A stretch of DNA of 64,000 nucleotides from Flammeovirgaceae bacterium SG7u.111 (GCA_034044135.1 CP139021.1:1007635-1071634); one strand, 5' to 3'. Counted from the first letter of the stretch, positions 1 to 8,535 are shown. A program made the numbers and translations. Notes: generated by a model not told the origin, from the letters alone.

Positions 1-454
1 CCTTGGCCGAATGAAAACCGAATGTTGGGTTTCTGTCAGGAAGTGGGAGGTCGTTGTCAATAGTTTTGGGAACATGGATGTTCTTTACGTTTACATCATG
101 CTCCGTTAAGTATTGCGATAACCTGTTGGCCGTGCTGGCTGTATCATCTCCTCCAATAGTAACTAGAAGTTGGACATTGTTTTTTACAAAGAAGTCTGTT
201 TTGAATTCTTCATTTTTTGGCTTGTACCTACTCATTACAAGCGACGATCCTCCTCTACTGAAAATCTGATCGGCCATGATAAAATTGAAATCAACTGTGT
301 CTGGATTTTCAGAGACAAGTCCTCGATACCCTCCATTGATGCCAATTACTCTGTAGCCATCTTTAAGGAAAATTTTAGCCACAGTACTTATTACAGTATT
401 GATACCTGGGGCAGGTCCTCCTCCGCATAATATGGCTATAGATTTTTTCGACAT
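1..454 (-). CDS. 6-phosphofructokinase, probably pyrophosphate-dependent (3' end cut by window edge)
   Basis: First 151 codons of a PfkA-superfamily phosphofructokinase, which phosphorylates fructose 6-phosphate in the cytoplasm. The translation starts MSKKSIAIL and shows the N-terminal loop GGGPAPGIN (residues 11-19), GGDDT (101-105) and PKTIDNDLP (129-137). In ATP enzymes the corresponding motifs are usually GGDG and PGTIDND. The second Asp of GGDD and the Lys of PKTIDND are the residues classically linked to pyrophosphate use, so PPi as phosphoryl donor is inferred. It lies downstream of kdgK on the same strand, 71 nt away, so it may share that transcript. The active-site base motif TIDND is intact; the C-terminal half is outside the window. 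Confidence 0.9.
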   Translation of the reverse strand, partial: MSKKSIAILCGGGPAPGINTVISTVAKIFLKDGYRVIGINGGYRGLVSENPDTVDFNFIMADQIFSRGGSSLVMSRYKPKNEEFKTDFFVKNNVQLLVTIGGDDTASTANRLSQYLTEHDVNVKNIHVPKTIDNDLPLPDRNPTFGFHSAK

Positions 455-525
455 GAGTTTGTGGTATAAAAGAAAGGAAGTAGATACACATATTATCTAT
501 CTACTCCCATAAAAATTTGATTTAA

Positions 526-1575
526 CTACCTAGCAACCCTACCAGATGCATCACCGCCCATTAGTTTTTCAACTTCAGCAACAGTAGCCAAGTTAGCGTC
601 ACCTTTAATAGTGTGCTTCAAGCAAGATGCAGCAACGGCAAAGTCAAGTGCTTTTTGGTCGTCGTTAGGGTAAGTCAATAATCCGTAGATTAATCCACCC
701 ATGAACGAATCACCACCACCAACTCTATCTACAATATCAGTGATTTGGTATTGTCTGGTTTCATACAATTTAGAACCATCGTACAATACACCAGCCCAAG
801 TGTTGTGTGATGCCGAGATAGAACCTCTTAAGGTTGTTATTACTTTCTTAGCTCTTGGGAATTTTTCCATCATTTGCTTACAAACTGAAAGGAAAGCTTC
901 CGCTTTAACGTTGTGTCCTTCAGTCTGAACAGAGATACCTTCTGGCTTGATGCCGAAGTGCATTTCAGCATCTTCTTCGTTTCCAAGAACGATGTCGCAG
1001 TAAGAAGTCAGCTCAGTCATGATCTCTTCTCTTTTTGCATCGTCGCAATACTTCCAAAGCTTAGCTCTGTAGTTCAAGTCCGTAGAGATAGTTACGCCCA
1101 TTTCAGAAGCAACTTTTACTGCTTCTAAACAAGCATCTGCAGAACTTTGAGAGATAGCAGGAGTAATACCTGTCCAGTGGAAGAATCCAGCGCCTTTGAA
1201 TACTTCTTTCCAATCTACCATGCCAGGCTCTATTGTAGACATAGAAGAGTGTGCCCTATCATATACTACTTTAGATCCTCTACTTACAGCACCAGTTTCC
1301 AAGAAATAGATACCTAATCTCTCACCACCAAATTGAACGTGGTTAGTTCCTACGTTTCTTTTTCTCATTTCCATCAATGCGCATTCTCCAATGTCATTTT
1401 TAGGAAGTCTGGTTACGAATTCAACATCTAGGCCATAGTTAGCCAAAGAAACAGCTACGTTAGATTCACCACCGCCATATACCACGTCGAATGAGTTAGC
1501 TTGAGAAAATCTTAAGAACCCTTGAGGAGCTAGCCTCAACATGATTTCGCCGAATGTTACGATTTTTTTAGACAT
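526..1575 (-). CDS. kdgK: 2-dehydro-3-deoxygluconokinase (PfkB-family sugar kinase)
   Basis: A 349-residue PfkB/ribokinase-fold kinase predicted to phosphorylate 2-keto-3-deoxygluconate to KDPG, which then enters the Entner-Doudoroff aldolase step. The N-terminal substrate region GGGESNVAVSLANYG lies near residues 35-49. The C-terminal PfkB signature VDRVGGGDSFMGG carries the catalytic Asp at about residue 289. Length is normal for bacterial KdgK. Assignment to KDG rather than another sugar rests on the neighbour uxaC, 77 nt upstream on the same strand, which feeds the same hexuronate route. The intervening uxuA/uxaB-type genes and the aldolase are not in the window. Other PfkB sugar kinases remain possible. 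Confidence 0.85.
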   Translation of the reverse strand: MSKKIVTFGEIMLRLAPQGFLRFSQANSFDVVYGGGESNVAVSLANYGLDVEFVTRLPKNDIGECALMEMRKRNVGTNHVQFGGERLGIYFLETGAVSRGSKVVYDRAHSSMSTIEPGMVDWKEVFKGAGFFHWTGITPAISQSSADACLEAVKVASEMGVTISTDLNYRAKLWKYCDDAKREEIMTELTSYCDIVLGNEEDAEMHFGIKPEGISVQTEGHNVKAEAFLSVCKQMMEKFPRAKKVITTLRGSISASHNTWAGVLYDGSKLYETRQYQITDIVDRVGGGDSFMGGLIYGLLTYPNDDQKALDFAVAASCLKHTIKGDANLATVAEVEKLMGGDASGRVAR

Positions 1576-1652
1576 AAGAATCAGGTCTTTTATTATTTAA
1601 TTAGTTAAACAAACTATATGCTCTATAGGAGCTGATTATCAATGACTTGGGT

Positions 1653-3053
1653 TTAGAACCCAAAGAAATTATTTGCATTATTGTAGCAGATGTTTTCTAC
1701 CATTTCGCCCAGCCATTTTTCTTCGTTAGGAAGTAGGCCGTTTTCCACATCGTTGCCCAGCATATTGCACAGGATACGGCGGAAATATTCGTGGCGAGGG
1801 AAAGAAAGAAAGCTGCGAGAGTCGGTGAGCATACCTACAAAGCGGCTCAATAGCCCCATGTTGGAAAGTGCTTCCATCTGCTTTTGCATCCCATCTTTTT
1901 GGTCGAGAAACCACCAGCCCGAACCAAACTGCATCTTACCCGCAACCGAACCATCATTGAAGTTGCCTATCATGGTGGCCATCAGCTCATTGTCCCTAGG
2001 GTTGAGATTGTAAAGAATCGTTTTGGTTAGTTTGTCGTTGGTATCAAGCTTGTTGAGGTAGCCTGAAAGCGGTCTGCCAATCTCAAAATCACCAATAGAA
2101 TCAAACCCTGTATCAGGACCTAAAAGCTTTACCATTCGGCTACTATTATTGCGAAGTGCTCCAAGGTGGAATTGTTGTGTCCAGCCCAATGTATGGTAGA
2201 GCTCGCCTAAGAAAACCAACATATGCGATTTGAACATGGCAATTTCGTCGGTTGTAAGCTCGATGCCTGATCGGATTTTGGCAAAGAGTACTTTGGCTTC
2301 GCCTGCCGAAATATTTTCGTTATATATAGTTTCCAGTCCGTGGTCAGAAAGCCTTCCGCCCATTTCGTTGAAAAACTCAGCCCTACTAGTAAGTGCCTCT
2401 TTCAGTTCATCTAAATTTGTGATGTTGATTTTGGCGGTAGTGGCCAAGCTATCTATATAAGCATTGTACGTGGAGGTATCTTCAACAGCCAGCGATTTGT
2501 CCGGTCTGAAAGTTGGCAATACCTTAATGTCAATGCCTTCTTCTTTTATTTTCTGATGAAACTCGAGCGAGTCGGCAGGATCGTCTGTGGTACAAACTAC
2601 TTCCACCTTCATTTTTCTGAGCAAGTTCCTTACGCTGTATTCTGGAGTTTGGAGTTTTGCCGTGCACTCGTCGTATATTTCTTTGGCTGTTTCCTTATTC
2701 AAGATTTTATCGATACCAAAGTAGCGCTTGAGCTCCATGTGCGTCCAGTGATAGAGTGGGTTGCGCATGGTGTAAGGAACAGTTTCTGCCCACTTTTCAA
2801 ACTTTTCAAAAGGAGTTGCATCACCTGTGCAGTACCTTTCGTCCACGCCATTGGTACGCATCGCACGCCATTTATAATGGTCGCCTTCCAGCCAAATTTC
2901 TGTTAGGTTGGCAAACTGCCTGTCGCTTGCGATGTCTTCAGGTGGTAGATGACAATGGTAATCAATAATTGGCATTTCCTTGGCGTGCCCATGGAAAAGC
3001 TTTTCTGCTGTAGGAGTTTCAAGGATAAAGCTTTCGTCTAGGAATTTTTTCAT
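1653..3053 (-). CDS. uxaC: Glucuronate/galacturonate isomerase
   Basis: A 466-residue uronate isomerase, converting D-glucuronate to fructuronate and D-galacturonate to tagaturonate in the cytoplasm. It belongs to the amidohydrolase-like TIM-barrel superfamily; the metal-binding IDYHCHL motif (His34, His36) sits near the N-terminus and the sequence begins MKKFLDESFIL, as is typical. Length matches the family. It is the first gene of the minus-strand run uxaC-kdgK-pfk. Its stop codon lies inside a small palindrome (TTGGGTT..AACCCAA). Upstream, at 3236-3269, there is a strong inverted repeat that may be an operator. Confidence 0.95.
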   Translation of the reverse strand: MKKFLDESFILETPTAEKLFHGHAKEMPIIDYHCHLPPEDIASDRQFANLTEIWLEGDHYKWRAMRTNGVDERYCTGDATPFEKFEKWAETVPYTMRNPLYHWTHMELKRYFGIDKILNKETAKEIYDECTAKLQTPEYSVRNLLRKMKVEVVCTTDDPADSLEFHQKIKEEGIDIKVLPTFRPDKSLAVEDTSTYNAYIDSLATTAKINITNLDELKEALTSRAEFFNEMGGRLSDHGLETIYNENISAGEAKVLFAKIRSGIELTTDEIAMFKSHMLVFLGELYHTLGWTQQFHLGALRNNSSRMVKLLGPDTGFDSIGDFEIGRPLSGYLNKLDTNDKLTKTILYNLNPRDNELMATMIGNFNDGSVAGKMQFGSGWWFLDQKDGMQKQMEALSNMGLLSRFVGMLTDSRSFLSFPRHEYFRRILCNMLGNDVENGLLPNEEKWLGEMVENICYNNANNFFGF

Positions 3054-3235
3054 TTTCTAACTGTTTTTAGTCAAAGTATCTTAGGTAAGAAGGATACTTC
3101 ATCAAGCGTTATTCTCAGAGTATTTATGTTTTCTTTTTAAGCTTCCAAAAAGCTTGTTTAGTTGACACATGTCCTCTTCAGAGTTTTCAATTTTACCTAA
3201 AAAAATAGACTTAAATAAGCTTAAAACAATATTTT

Positions 3236-3269
3236 TTCACGGGAACGCTACCAATAACGTTCCCGTGAA
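3236..3269. promoter_or_regulatory. Inverted repeat, possible operator for the hexuronate genes
   Basis: Perfect 12-bp arms TTCACGGGAACG and CGTTCCCGTGAA around a 10-nt spacer, about 180 bp upstream of the uxaC start. There is no convincing T-run on either strand, so a plain terminator is less likely. Each arm contains an AACG/CGTT core of the kind seen in LacI-family operators, which would suit a sugar-acid catabolic operon. No LacI gene is in the window, so the regulator is inferred. Confidence 0.4.
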
Positions 3270-3445
3270 TTTGGAGTAACAAAGGGCTTCTGCTTATTAC
3301 TATCACAACCCTTTAAACGATTATGCAGATGGCTGGAACTTGTTGAGAAATAAGGCTTTTGATATCCAATTCTGTAGGTTATTACCAAGGAGGTGAAGAG
3401 TGGCGTGGATTAAAAATATTCGTAAAAAATGTGGAGAGAATACGA

Positions 3446-3490
3446 AAAACCTCTTTTGCGATTATAAGAATAATCCAAAAGAGGTTTTGG
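3446..3490 (-). terminator. Rho-independent terminator of the outer-membrane protein gene
   Basis: Inverted repeat with 13-bp arms AAAACCTCTTTTG and CAAAAGAGGTTTT. Read on the minus strand, it lies just after the stop codon of the gene at 3515-4225 and ends in a run of T. Confidence 0.65.
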
Positions 3491-3514
3491 GTAATAAGTT
3501 GTTGTGACAATTAA

Positions 3515-4225
3515 TTATTCAACAATAAAATTGAAGCCCAAACCTATGTTTACAAAGCTGATTTTTTGCTCAAGCTCGACTGGTTCAAAAAAGCCAGTGC
3601 TAGGGTTGTTTCTCCAAAACTCATACTTTGGTGAGCTGTGGGTTGCTTCTACATTGAAGCTTACGCCAAAGGCATCATTGATGAGGTACATAAGTTCTAT
3701 GCCACCATTGAAGGCTACGTCTGTTCCCTTTCCATATTTTATGTTCAGCTCTTCAGGGTCGCCAAAAGGAGGGTCAAGTTTTATATAAGTTTCGGGAGCT
3801 ATGGCGGTCATCGCTCCAATTTTCAACTTACCAATTAGCTTGAACTTGTCCGAAATATTTGCCTTAGCATAAGGGCCAACCAAAAACGTCCACGCTTTGT
3901 ATTTTTTTGCATCGAAGGTCAGTTCGCCGGCATTAGGAAATTGATTGTTGAATTGCTTGATGAATGTAGCATTATCATAAGAATGGAGGTTGTAATAAAC
4001 TCCACCGCCTAAGCCTATCCAATCGAAAAAAGCAACACCTTCTAGCCCCATTCCTAGACCACTGAGTGCATAGCCCCCTTTTTTCTCATCGTTGCTAGCA
4101 AAATCGGCAAAGGGAGAAGAATTGCCTATCATAAATTTGGTATAAACGGCATCTTGTGCATTTGTCAACTGAGCGCTTACCATAAGCATTGCAAGGCCTA
4201 TTATAATTTTGTAGCTATATTTCAT
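3515..4225 (-). CDS. Outer-membrane beta-barrel-like protein of unknown function
   Basis: A 236-residue protein starting with a Sec signal peptide: MKYSYK, then a hydrophobic core, with likely cleavage after TNAQ near residue 24. The mature part has alternating hydrophobic strands with many aromatic and Gly residues (for example GLGGGVYYNLHSY), and ends ISFVNIGLGFNFIVE, as in small 8-strand barrels of the OmpA/OMP_b-brl type common in Bacteroidota. No catalytic motif is visible. It has its own terminator downstream and lies alone between uxaC and dnaN. Function unknown; barrel topology is inferred from pattern only. Confidence 0.65.
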   Translation of the reverse strand: MKYSYKIIIGLAMLMVSAQLTNAQDAVYTKFMIGNSSPFADFASNDEKKGGYALSGLGMGLEGVAFFDWIGLGGGVYYNLHSYDNATFIKQFNNQFPNAGELTFDAKKYKAWTFLVGPYAKANISDKFKLIGKLKIGAMTAIAPETYIKLDPPFGDPEELNIKYGKGTDVAFNGGIELMYLINDAFGVSFNVEATHSSPKYEFWRNNPSTGFFEPVELEQKISFVNIGLGFNFIVE

Positions 4226-4316
4226 ATTGAGAGTATGTGTAATTTGTTTTTTAACAAAGATAAGTAGCCTTCTTGATTTACCTACTTATAATGGAAAAGG
4301 CTTTTCTCTACTAATG

Positions 4317-4350
4317 AAAAAGCCCTCCCATCGGTCCGATGGGAGGGCTC
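4317..4350 (-). terminator. Rho-independent terminator of dnaN
   Basis: Strong GC-rich hairpin with arms GCCCTCCCATCGG and CCGATGGGAGGGC at 4322-4349, followed on the minus strand by TTTTT. It lies 19 nt past the dnaN stop codon. Confidence 0.85.
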
Positions 4351-4368
4351 AAAATAAATATATTTTCC

Positions 4369-5502
4369 CTACACGTAGTTGTGCAACATAATTGGCATAA
4401 TCAGCATCAAAATATCCTCTCCTTCTACGCTCTCTTCTGGAGTTACCAAGCCAGCGCTACTTGGTTCCGAAAGTTTCAACACGATTTTTTCTGAATAAAG
4501 ATTGTTGAGGATTTCGAGCATAAACTTAGCATTGAACCCGATTTCCAAGTCTGGGCCATCGTGGTCACAGAAAAGACGCTCGGTAGCCTCGTTAGAGTAG
4601 GTCAAGTCTTCCGAAGAAACCTGCATCTCGTTGCCCGTAATCTTGAACCTTACTTGGTTGGTCGACTTATTGGCGTAGATAACCAAACGCTTAAGCGAAG
4701 AAAGTAACTCTTGCCTGTCGATGGTCACGAGGTTGTCGTTGCCCAAAGGGATCACGTTTTCGTAATCTGGGAAACGCTCGTCTATCAGCCTGCAAATGAG
4801 CTTCACATTATCGAAGCTAAACACTGCATTTGAACTGGTGTAATCCATCTTTATAATCACATCTTCTGAAGGAAGAGAGCTTTTGAGCAGGGTAAGAGCT
4901 TTTTTATGGACGATAAGTGATGTTTCGCCTTCTGCGGTCAAGTCTTCCCTTCTGTAGCGAATAAGCCTGTGGCTATCCGAAGCTACAAAGCTGGCGTTGG
5001 TTTCGTTGATGTTGAAATATACCCCATTCATTGCCATTTTCATCTCGTCGTTACTAGTGGCAAATAGCGTGTAAGCCATTGCATCTTGCAACACTCCCGA
5101 AGGAATTTCCACTGAAGATGATTGGGTAAGCTCGGGCATTTTAGGATAGTCAACAGCATTTTCCCCTCCAAGCTTGTACCTGCCATTGTCCGAGCTTAGC
5201 TCTATGCTGAAGCTTTCTTTGGTGTCAATGGTGAAGGTGACTGGCTGCTCAGGAAGGTTTTTGAGCGTATCGGCTAGGATTTTAGCAGGTACGGCTATGC
5301 TTGCCTCATCCTCTGGGCTGGCTTCTATTTCCACATGGGTGATGATAGAAGTCTGCATGTCCGATGCGGTGATTTTCAACGCACCACTTTTTATTTCAAA
5401 CAGAAAGTTCTCTAAGATAGGTACCACCGGATTGGGAGGTATCACACTGATGATGCTATTGACCTGCTTGAGCAAATTAGAGGAAGAAACTATGAATTTC
5501 AT
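4369..5502 (-). CDS. dnaN: DNA polymerase III beta subunit (sliding clamp)
   Basis: A 377-residue beta clamp, which dimerises around DNA and tethers polymerase III. It starts MKFIVSSSNLLKQV, has three repeated clamp domains, and ends with the family's hydrophobic tail (LIMLIMPIM-like; here MLIMPIMLHNYV). The segment NPVVPILENFLFEI near residues 24-37 is a standard DnaN signature. Length is as expected. It is not beside dnaA here, which is usual in many Bacteroidota. A hairpin lies in its leader at 5534-5565 and a strong terminator follows. Confidence 0.95.
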   Translation of the reverse strand: MKFIVSSSNLLKQVNSIISVIPPNPVVPILENFLFEIKSGALKITASDMQTSIITHVEIEASPEDEASIAVPAKILADTLKNLPEQPVTFTIDTKESFSIELSSDNGRYKLGGENAVDYPKMPELTQSSSVEIPSGVLQDAMAYTLFATSNDEMKMAMNGVYFNINETNASFVASDSHRLIRYRREDLTAEGETSLIVHKKALTLLKSSLPSEDVIIKMDYTSSNAVFSFDNVKLICRLIDERFPDYENVIPLGNDNLVTIDRQELLSSLKRLVIYANKSTNQVRFKITGNEMQVSSEDLTYSNEATERLFCDHDGPDLEIGFNAKFMLEILNNLYSEKIVLKLSEPSSAGLVTPEESVEGEDILMLIMPIMLHNYV

Positions 5503-5533
5503 ATCTGTAGTTTATTGAATTTATATAGTAAGA

Positions 5534-5565
5534 CCGAGAGTCGTCGGAGAAATCCGACATCTCGG
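5534..5565. other. GC-rich hairpin between trpS and dnaN
   Basis: Inverted repeat CCGAGA..GTCGGA-GAAA-TCCGAC..TCTCGG, with a short internal mismatch and a GAAA tetraloop. It lies 99 nt past the trpS stop and about 30 nt before the dnaN start on the minus strand. The following T content is weak. It could end trpS transcription or form a stable structure in the dnaN leader; the sequence alone does not decide. Confidence 0.5.
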
Positions 5566-5664
5566 CACATTTATGTAAAAATATGTTTTTTTCAAAAAAA
5601 ACCTCGGTTATTTGCCATTATTTCGGCAATAAGTAAGGCTAGTATTTATCTTTTTTGGGAAAGC

Positions 5665-6633
5665 TTAAAAGCCAATTCTTTCTCTCACTTTTTGGAGGTT
5701 TGCCCTTGCTATTACTCTTGCCTTTTCCTCACCGGCTTTTAGTTTTGCTTCCAGTTCGTCGAGGTTGGTCATGTAATGGTCAAAAATCTCTCGCTCTTTC
5801 TCAAATTTTGTCAACATGAGTTCGAGAAGTTCTTTTTTTGCATGGCCATAGCCGTAGTTGCCACCTGTATATTTCCCCCTCATTTCTTCCACTTGTTCTG
5901 GGCTGGCTAGGAGAGAATACAGTTTGAATACATTGCAGGTATCAGGGTCCTTTGAGTCTTCTAATGGGGTGCTGTCAGTCTGGATGCCCATCACTTGTTT
6001 TTTAAGCTTGTTTTTTGGCAAGAAGATATCGATATAGTTGTTGTACGATTTGCTCATTTTTTGCCCATCTGTACCTGGTATTACCATAAGGTTCTGGTTG
6101 ATCTTGGCCTCTGGCATCACGAAAGTCTCTCCGTACATTTTGTTAAATGTACTGGCAATGTCTCTGGTAATTTCGAGGTGTTGCTGCTGGTCTTTTCCTA
6201 CAGGCACTTGCTCGGCATCGTACAATAATATATCGCAGGCCATAAGTACAGGATAGGTGAAAAGCCCGGCATTCACATCCGCAAGCCTATCAGCTTTATC
6301 TTTGAAGGAGTGTGCATTGGCAAGCATAGGGTAGGGCGTAAGGCAGTTCAGGTACCAGCTAAGCTCGCACACTTCTGGAATTTGCGATTGGCGGTAGAAT
6401 GTGTTTTTGTCCGTATCGAACCCAAAAGCAAGCCATGCTGCCGCTACCGCATAGGTGTTTGCCTTACGTTCTTCCCCGTCTTTTATGGTGGTGAAAGAGT
6501 GCAGGTCGGCAATGAACAAAAATGAATCGTTGGCAGGGTCTTGGGAAAGCTCTATCGCAGGCTTTATCGCTCCCAAAATATTGCCCATATGAGGCCTGCC
6601 ACTACTCTGTATTCCTGTTAATATTCTAGACAT
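5665..6633 (-). CDS. trpS: Tryptophan--tRNA ligase
   Basis: A 322-residue class Ic aminoacyl-tRNA synthetase charging tRNA-Trp. The HIGH-like motif is GRPHMGN (HMGN at residues 15-18) and the second signature is KMSKS at residues 192-196, within PGTDGQKMSKSYNN. The N-terminal SGIQ-like start and the length match bacterial TrpRS. It is monocistronic or read through to dnaN. A 6-bp inverted repeat (TCCAAC..GTTGGA, 6655-6680) lies in the leader; I see no T-box features. Confidence 0.97.
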   Translation of the reverse strand: MSRILTGIQSSGRPHMGNILGAIKPAIELSQDPANDSFLFIADLHSFTTIKDGEERKANTYAVAAAWLAFGFDTDKNTFYRQSQIPEVCELSWYLNCLTPYPMLANAHSFKDKADRLADVNAGLFTYPVLMACDILLYDAEQVPVGKDQQQHLEITRDIASTFNKMYGETFVMPEAKINQNLMVIPGTDGQKMSKSYNNYIDIFLPKNKLKKQVMGIQTDSTPLEDSKDPDTCNVFKLYSLLASPEQVEEMRGKYTGGNYGYGHAKKELLELMLTKFEKEREIFDHYMTNLDELEAKLKAGEEKARVIARANLQKVRERIGF

Positions 6634-7004
6634 TTTATGCGGTTATTTTATCGCTCCAACTTTATAAAAAATCAGTTGGATCTGTGTTCTAAATCAATTA
6701 GCAAAACTATAAGAGTAAGTTTAAAAATTCAGCCCTTTGAGGAAATACTTTTGGGCGAGTTGCTGAACTTTTGAAAAAAAGATGGGGTTTTGAACGATTT
6801 GCCATAAGGGGTTGTTTTCAGCATATAGAATAACAATACTATTCTCTTACTTTTAATTTACGTTTCCGTATTAATCTCAAATATGTTGAACCTCGGCTTT
6901 AAGGGTCGAGGTTTTTTCGTGTTTGATCAAACAGAACACCCCTCTTTTCTGTTTTTTAAGCTAATTTTACCTCAGAATATCTTTAAAACCCAAACAGAAA
7001 TAAC
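6634..7004. other. Intergenic region with an orphan plus-strand terminator
   Basis: 371 bp between the divergent trpS and rhodanese genes. No open frame with coding character is seen. It holds promoters for both sides presumably, and the plus-strand hairpin at 6889-6917, which has no annotated gene upstream of it. Confidence 0.6.
6889..6917 (+). terminator. Orphan rho-independent terminator (possible sRNA end or leader attenuator)
   Basis: Arms AACCTCG and CGAGGTT around an 11-nt loop, followed by TTTTT on the plus strand. No plus-strand gene ends upstream, since trpS is on the other strand. It is 88 nt before the rhodanese start, so it may attenuate that transcript or end a small RNA. Confidence 0.6.
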
Positions 7005-7331
7005 ATGGCAAGTTTTCAGAATTTACCCTCAATAGAATTTGAAGAGGCATTTGGAGAAACCGAAAATGCGGTTTTGTTGGATGTGCGTACACCCGAAGAA
7101 GTGGAGGTGGAACATATTCCAGGCGCTATCGCTATTGATTTCCGCAGCCCCGATTTTGCAGATAAAGTAAGCGGACTTGAAAAAGATAAAAGCTATTTTG
7201 TGTATTGCCGAAGTGGTGCAAGGAGCGCAAGTGCTTGCGAGCTGATGGCTAGCCAAGGTTTTGGTGAATTATACAATTTGCACGGTGGCATTTTGGGCTG
7301 GCATGGAGATACTGAAGAGGGTGCTCTTTAG
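7005..7331 (+). CDS. Single-domain rhodanese-like sulfurtransferase
   Basis: A 108-residue cytoplasmic rhodanese domain that would carry sulfane sulfur as a cysteine persulfide. The active-site loop is CRSGAR with catalytic Cys68 (YFVYCRSGARSASA). The N-terminal LLDVRTPEEVEVEHIPGA and the C-terminal LHGGILGW are standard rhodanese motifs. Length fits the GlpE-like single-domain class. The next genes encode a YeeE/YedE transporter, so a role in handling imported thiosulfate-type sulfur is inferred from context. A terminator follows at 7375-7416, so the transporter genes may have their own promoter. Confidence 0.92.
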   Translation: MASFQNLPSIEFEEAFGETENAVLLDVRTPEEVEVEHIPGAIAIDFRSPDFADKVSGLEKDKSYFVYCRSGARSASACELMASQGFGELYNLHGGILGWHGDTEEGAL

Positions 7332-7374
7332 GCTTTTGTCTAAAGCAACTTATTTGTAATGAAACGTGTTTACA

Positions 7375-7416
7375 TTCCCTATGCCGTGGACTCCGTTCCG
7401 GTTTAGGGATTTTTTT
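7375..7416 (+). terminator. Rho-independent terminator after the rhodanese gene
   Basis: Arms TTCCCTA and TAGGGA-like around a partly paired interior, followed by a run of seven T on the plus strand, 43 nt past the stop codon. Confidence 0.65.
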
Positions 7417-7475
7417 ATGTTATACTATCAGAGAAGAACGCATTGATGGTTCTTTGCAAACAGCTATAAATTAAC

Positions 7476-8036
7476 ATGTTAGAATTGATAAAACAACCTT
7501 GGCCTTGGTACGTATCAGGGCCTTTAATTACGCTTGTAATGTCTTTGCTCATCTTTTCGGGAAAGACGTTTGGGGTCTCTACATCGCTTGAGCAGCTTTG
7601 TACCTTGGCTGGTGCTGGCAAAAAGGTGAAGTTTTTTGATCGGAATTGGAAAAAAGATGCTTGGAGGCTCGTTTTCGTCTTTGGCATGTTGGTAGGGGGG
7701 ATAGTCTCACATGTGTTTTTGCAAAGTAGAACTCCAGAAATTTCGGCTGAGACAATAGTCCAGTTGAATGAATGGGGCTTTGCAGCCCCCGATGGGTTAT
7801 TGCCCAAGGAGCTTTTTAACTGGGAAAGTTTGCTTACCGCCAAAGGGATTATATTCATGGTGGTCGGCGGGTTTTTCATAGGTTTTGGAACGCGCTGGGC
7901 AGGAGGTTGTACCTCAGGCCATGCCATCACTGGGCTTTCCAATTTGCAACTTCCTTCGCTTATTGCGGTGGTCGGTTTCTTCTTAGGAGGCTTGGCTATG
8001 GTTTATTTTATTTTCCCTCTTTTAAGTTTTTTGTAG
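7476..8036 (+). CDS. YeeE/YedE-family transporter, N-terminal-half subunit
   Basis: A 186-residue inner-membrane protein of the YeeE/YedE (TsuA-like) sulfur-transport family. It has about four hydrophobic helices and the conserved motif GTRWAGGCTSGHAITGLS with Cys145; a further Cys lies at 42. In the single-chain homologues, conserved cysteines line the path for thiosulfate; here the protein is half size, and the second half is encoded by the next gene 27 nt downstream. Split versions are common in Gram-negative bacteria. Thiosulfate as substrate is inferred from family and from the adjacent rhodanese. Confidence 0.88.
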   Translation: MLELIKQPWPWYVSGPLITLVMSLLIFSGKTFGVSTSLEQLCTLAGAGKKVKFFDRNWKKDAWRLVFVFGMLVGGIVSHVFLQSRTPEISAETIVQLNEWGFAAPDGLLPKELFNWESLLTAKGIIFMVVGGFFIGFGTRWAGGCTSGHAITGLSNLQLPSLIAVVGFFLGGLAMVYFIFPLLSFL

Positions 8037-8063
8037 GGCTTTTTAAACTAGCAACAACACATT

Positions 8064-8477
8064 ATGAGATATATAAAGATATTTTTGATAGGCATATTTT
8101 TCGGGATAGTTTTAATTAAATCCGAAGCCGTTTCGTGGTATCGGATCCAAGAAATGTTTTTGTTCGATTCCTTTCATATGTATGGGATTATTGGGTCAGC
8201 AGTTGGTTTGGGCGTACTTTTGATGCTTGCCATCAAAAAACTGCATGCCAAATCTTTTTCGGGAAAAGCCATAATACTGGAGGCGAAGGAAAAAGGCTGG
8301 AAAAGGTATATTTATGGAGGGACAATATTTGGCTTAGGTTGGGCACTTACAGGGGCTTGCCCAGGACCGGTATATGCACTGATTGGAAATGGCGCTACCG
8401 TATTTGTAGTGGTGCTTTTGAGTGCAGTATTCGGTGCTTTCGTGTATGGTGCTGTTCGAAGCAAATTACCACACTAA
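8064..8477 (+). CDS. YeeE/YedE-family transporter, second subunit (DUF6691-like)
   Basis: A 137-residue membrane protein with about four predicted helices and the motif GWALTGACPGPVYALIG carrying Cys99, which mirrors the GGCTSGH motif of the partner encoded just upstream. The two together make up one full YeeE/YedE unit. Start ATG at 8064 fits the short intergenic gap. A bidirectional terminator follows at 8502-8530. Confidence 0.88.
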   Translation: MRYIKIFLIGIFFGIVLIKSEAVSWYRIQEMFLFDSFHMYGIIGSAVGLGVLLMLAIKKLHAKSFSGKAIILEAKEKGWKRYIYGGTIFGLGWALTGACPGPVYALIGNGATVFVVVLLSAVFGAFVYGAVRSKLPH

Positions 8478-8501
8478 GAGGAATTGAATGTTGGATTTAT
8501 G

Positions 8502-8530
8502 AAAAAGGCGAGCTGAAAAGCTCGCCTTTT
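8502..8530. terminator. Bidirectional rho-independent terminator
   Basis: Arms AAAAAGGCGAGCT and AGCTCGCCTTTT with a GAAA loop. It separates the convergent transporter gene and the TrhO gene, and has A/T runs on both sides so it can serve both strands. Confidence 0.85.
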
Positions 8531-8535
8531 GTGTA

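Larger units (their letters stand above)
3054..3514. other. Intergenic region upstream of uxaC, 461 bp
   Basis: No coding region seen. The stretch holds the inverted repeat at 3236-3269 and, next to the outer-membrane protein gene, its likely terminator at 3446-3490. The rest is AT-rich with no recognisable gene; the uxaC promoter presumably lies in the 3054-3235 part. Confidence 0.6.

Noticed and set aside
7415-7942. Long antisense frame over the YeeE gene
   Set aside because: It mirrors the membrane-protein gene and shows no coding features of its own.
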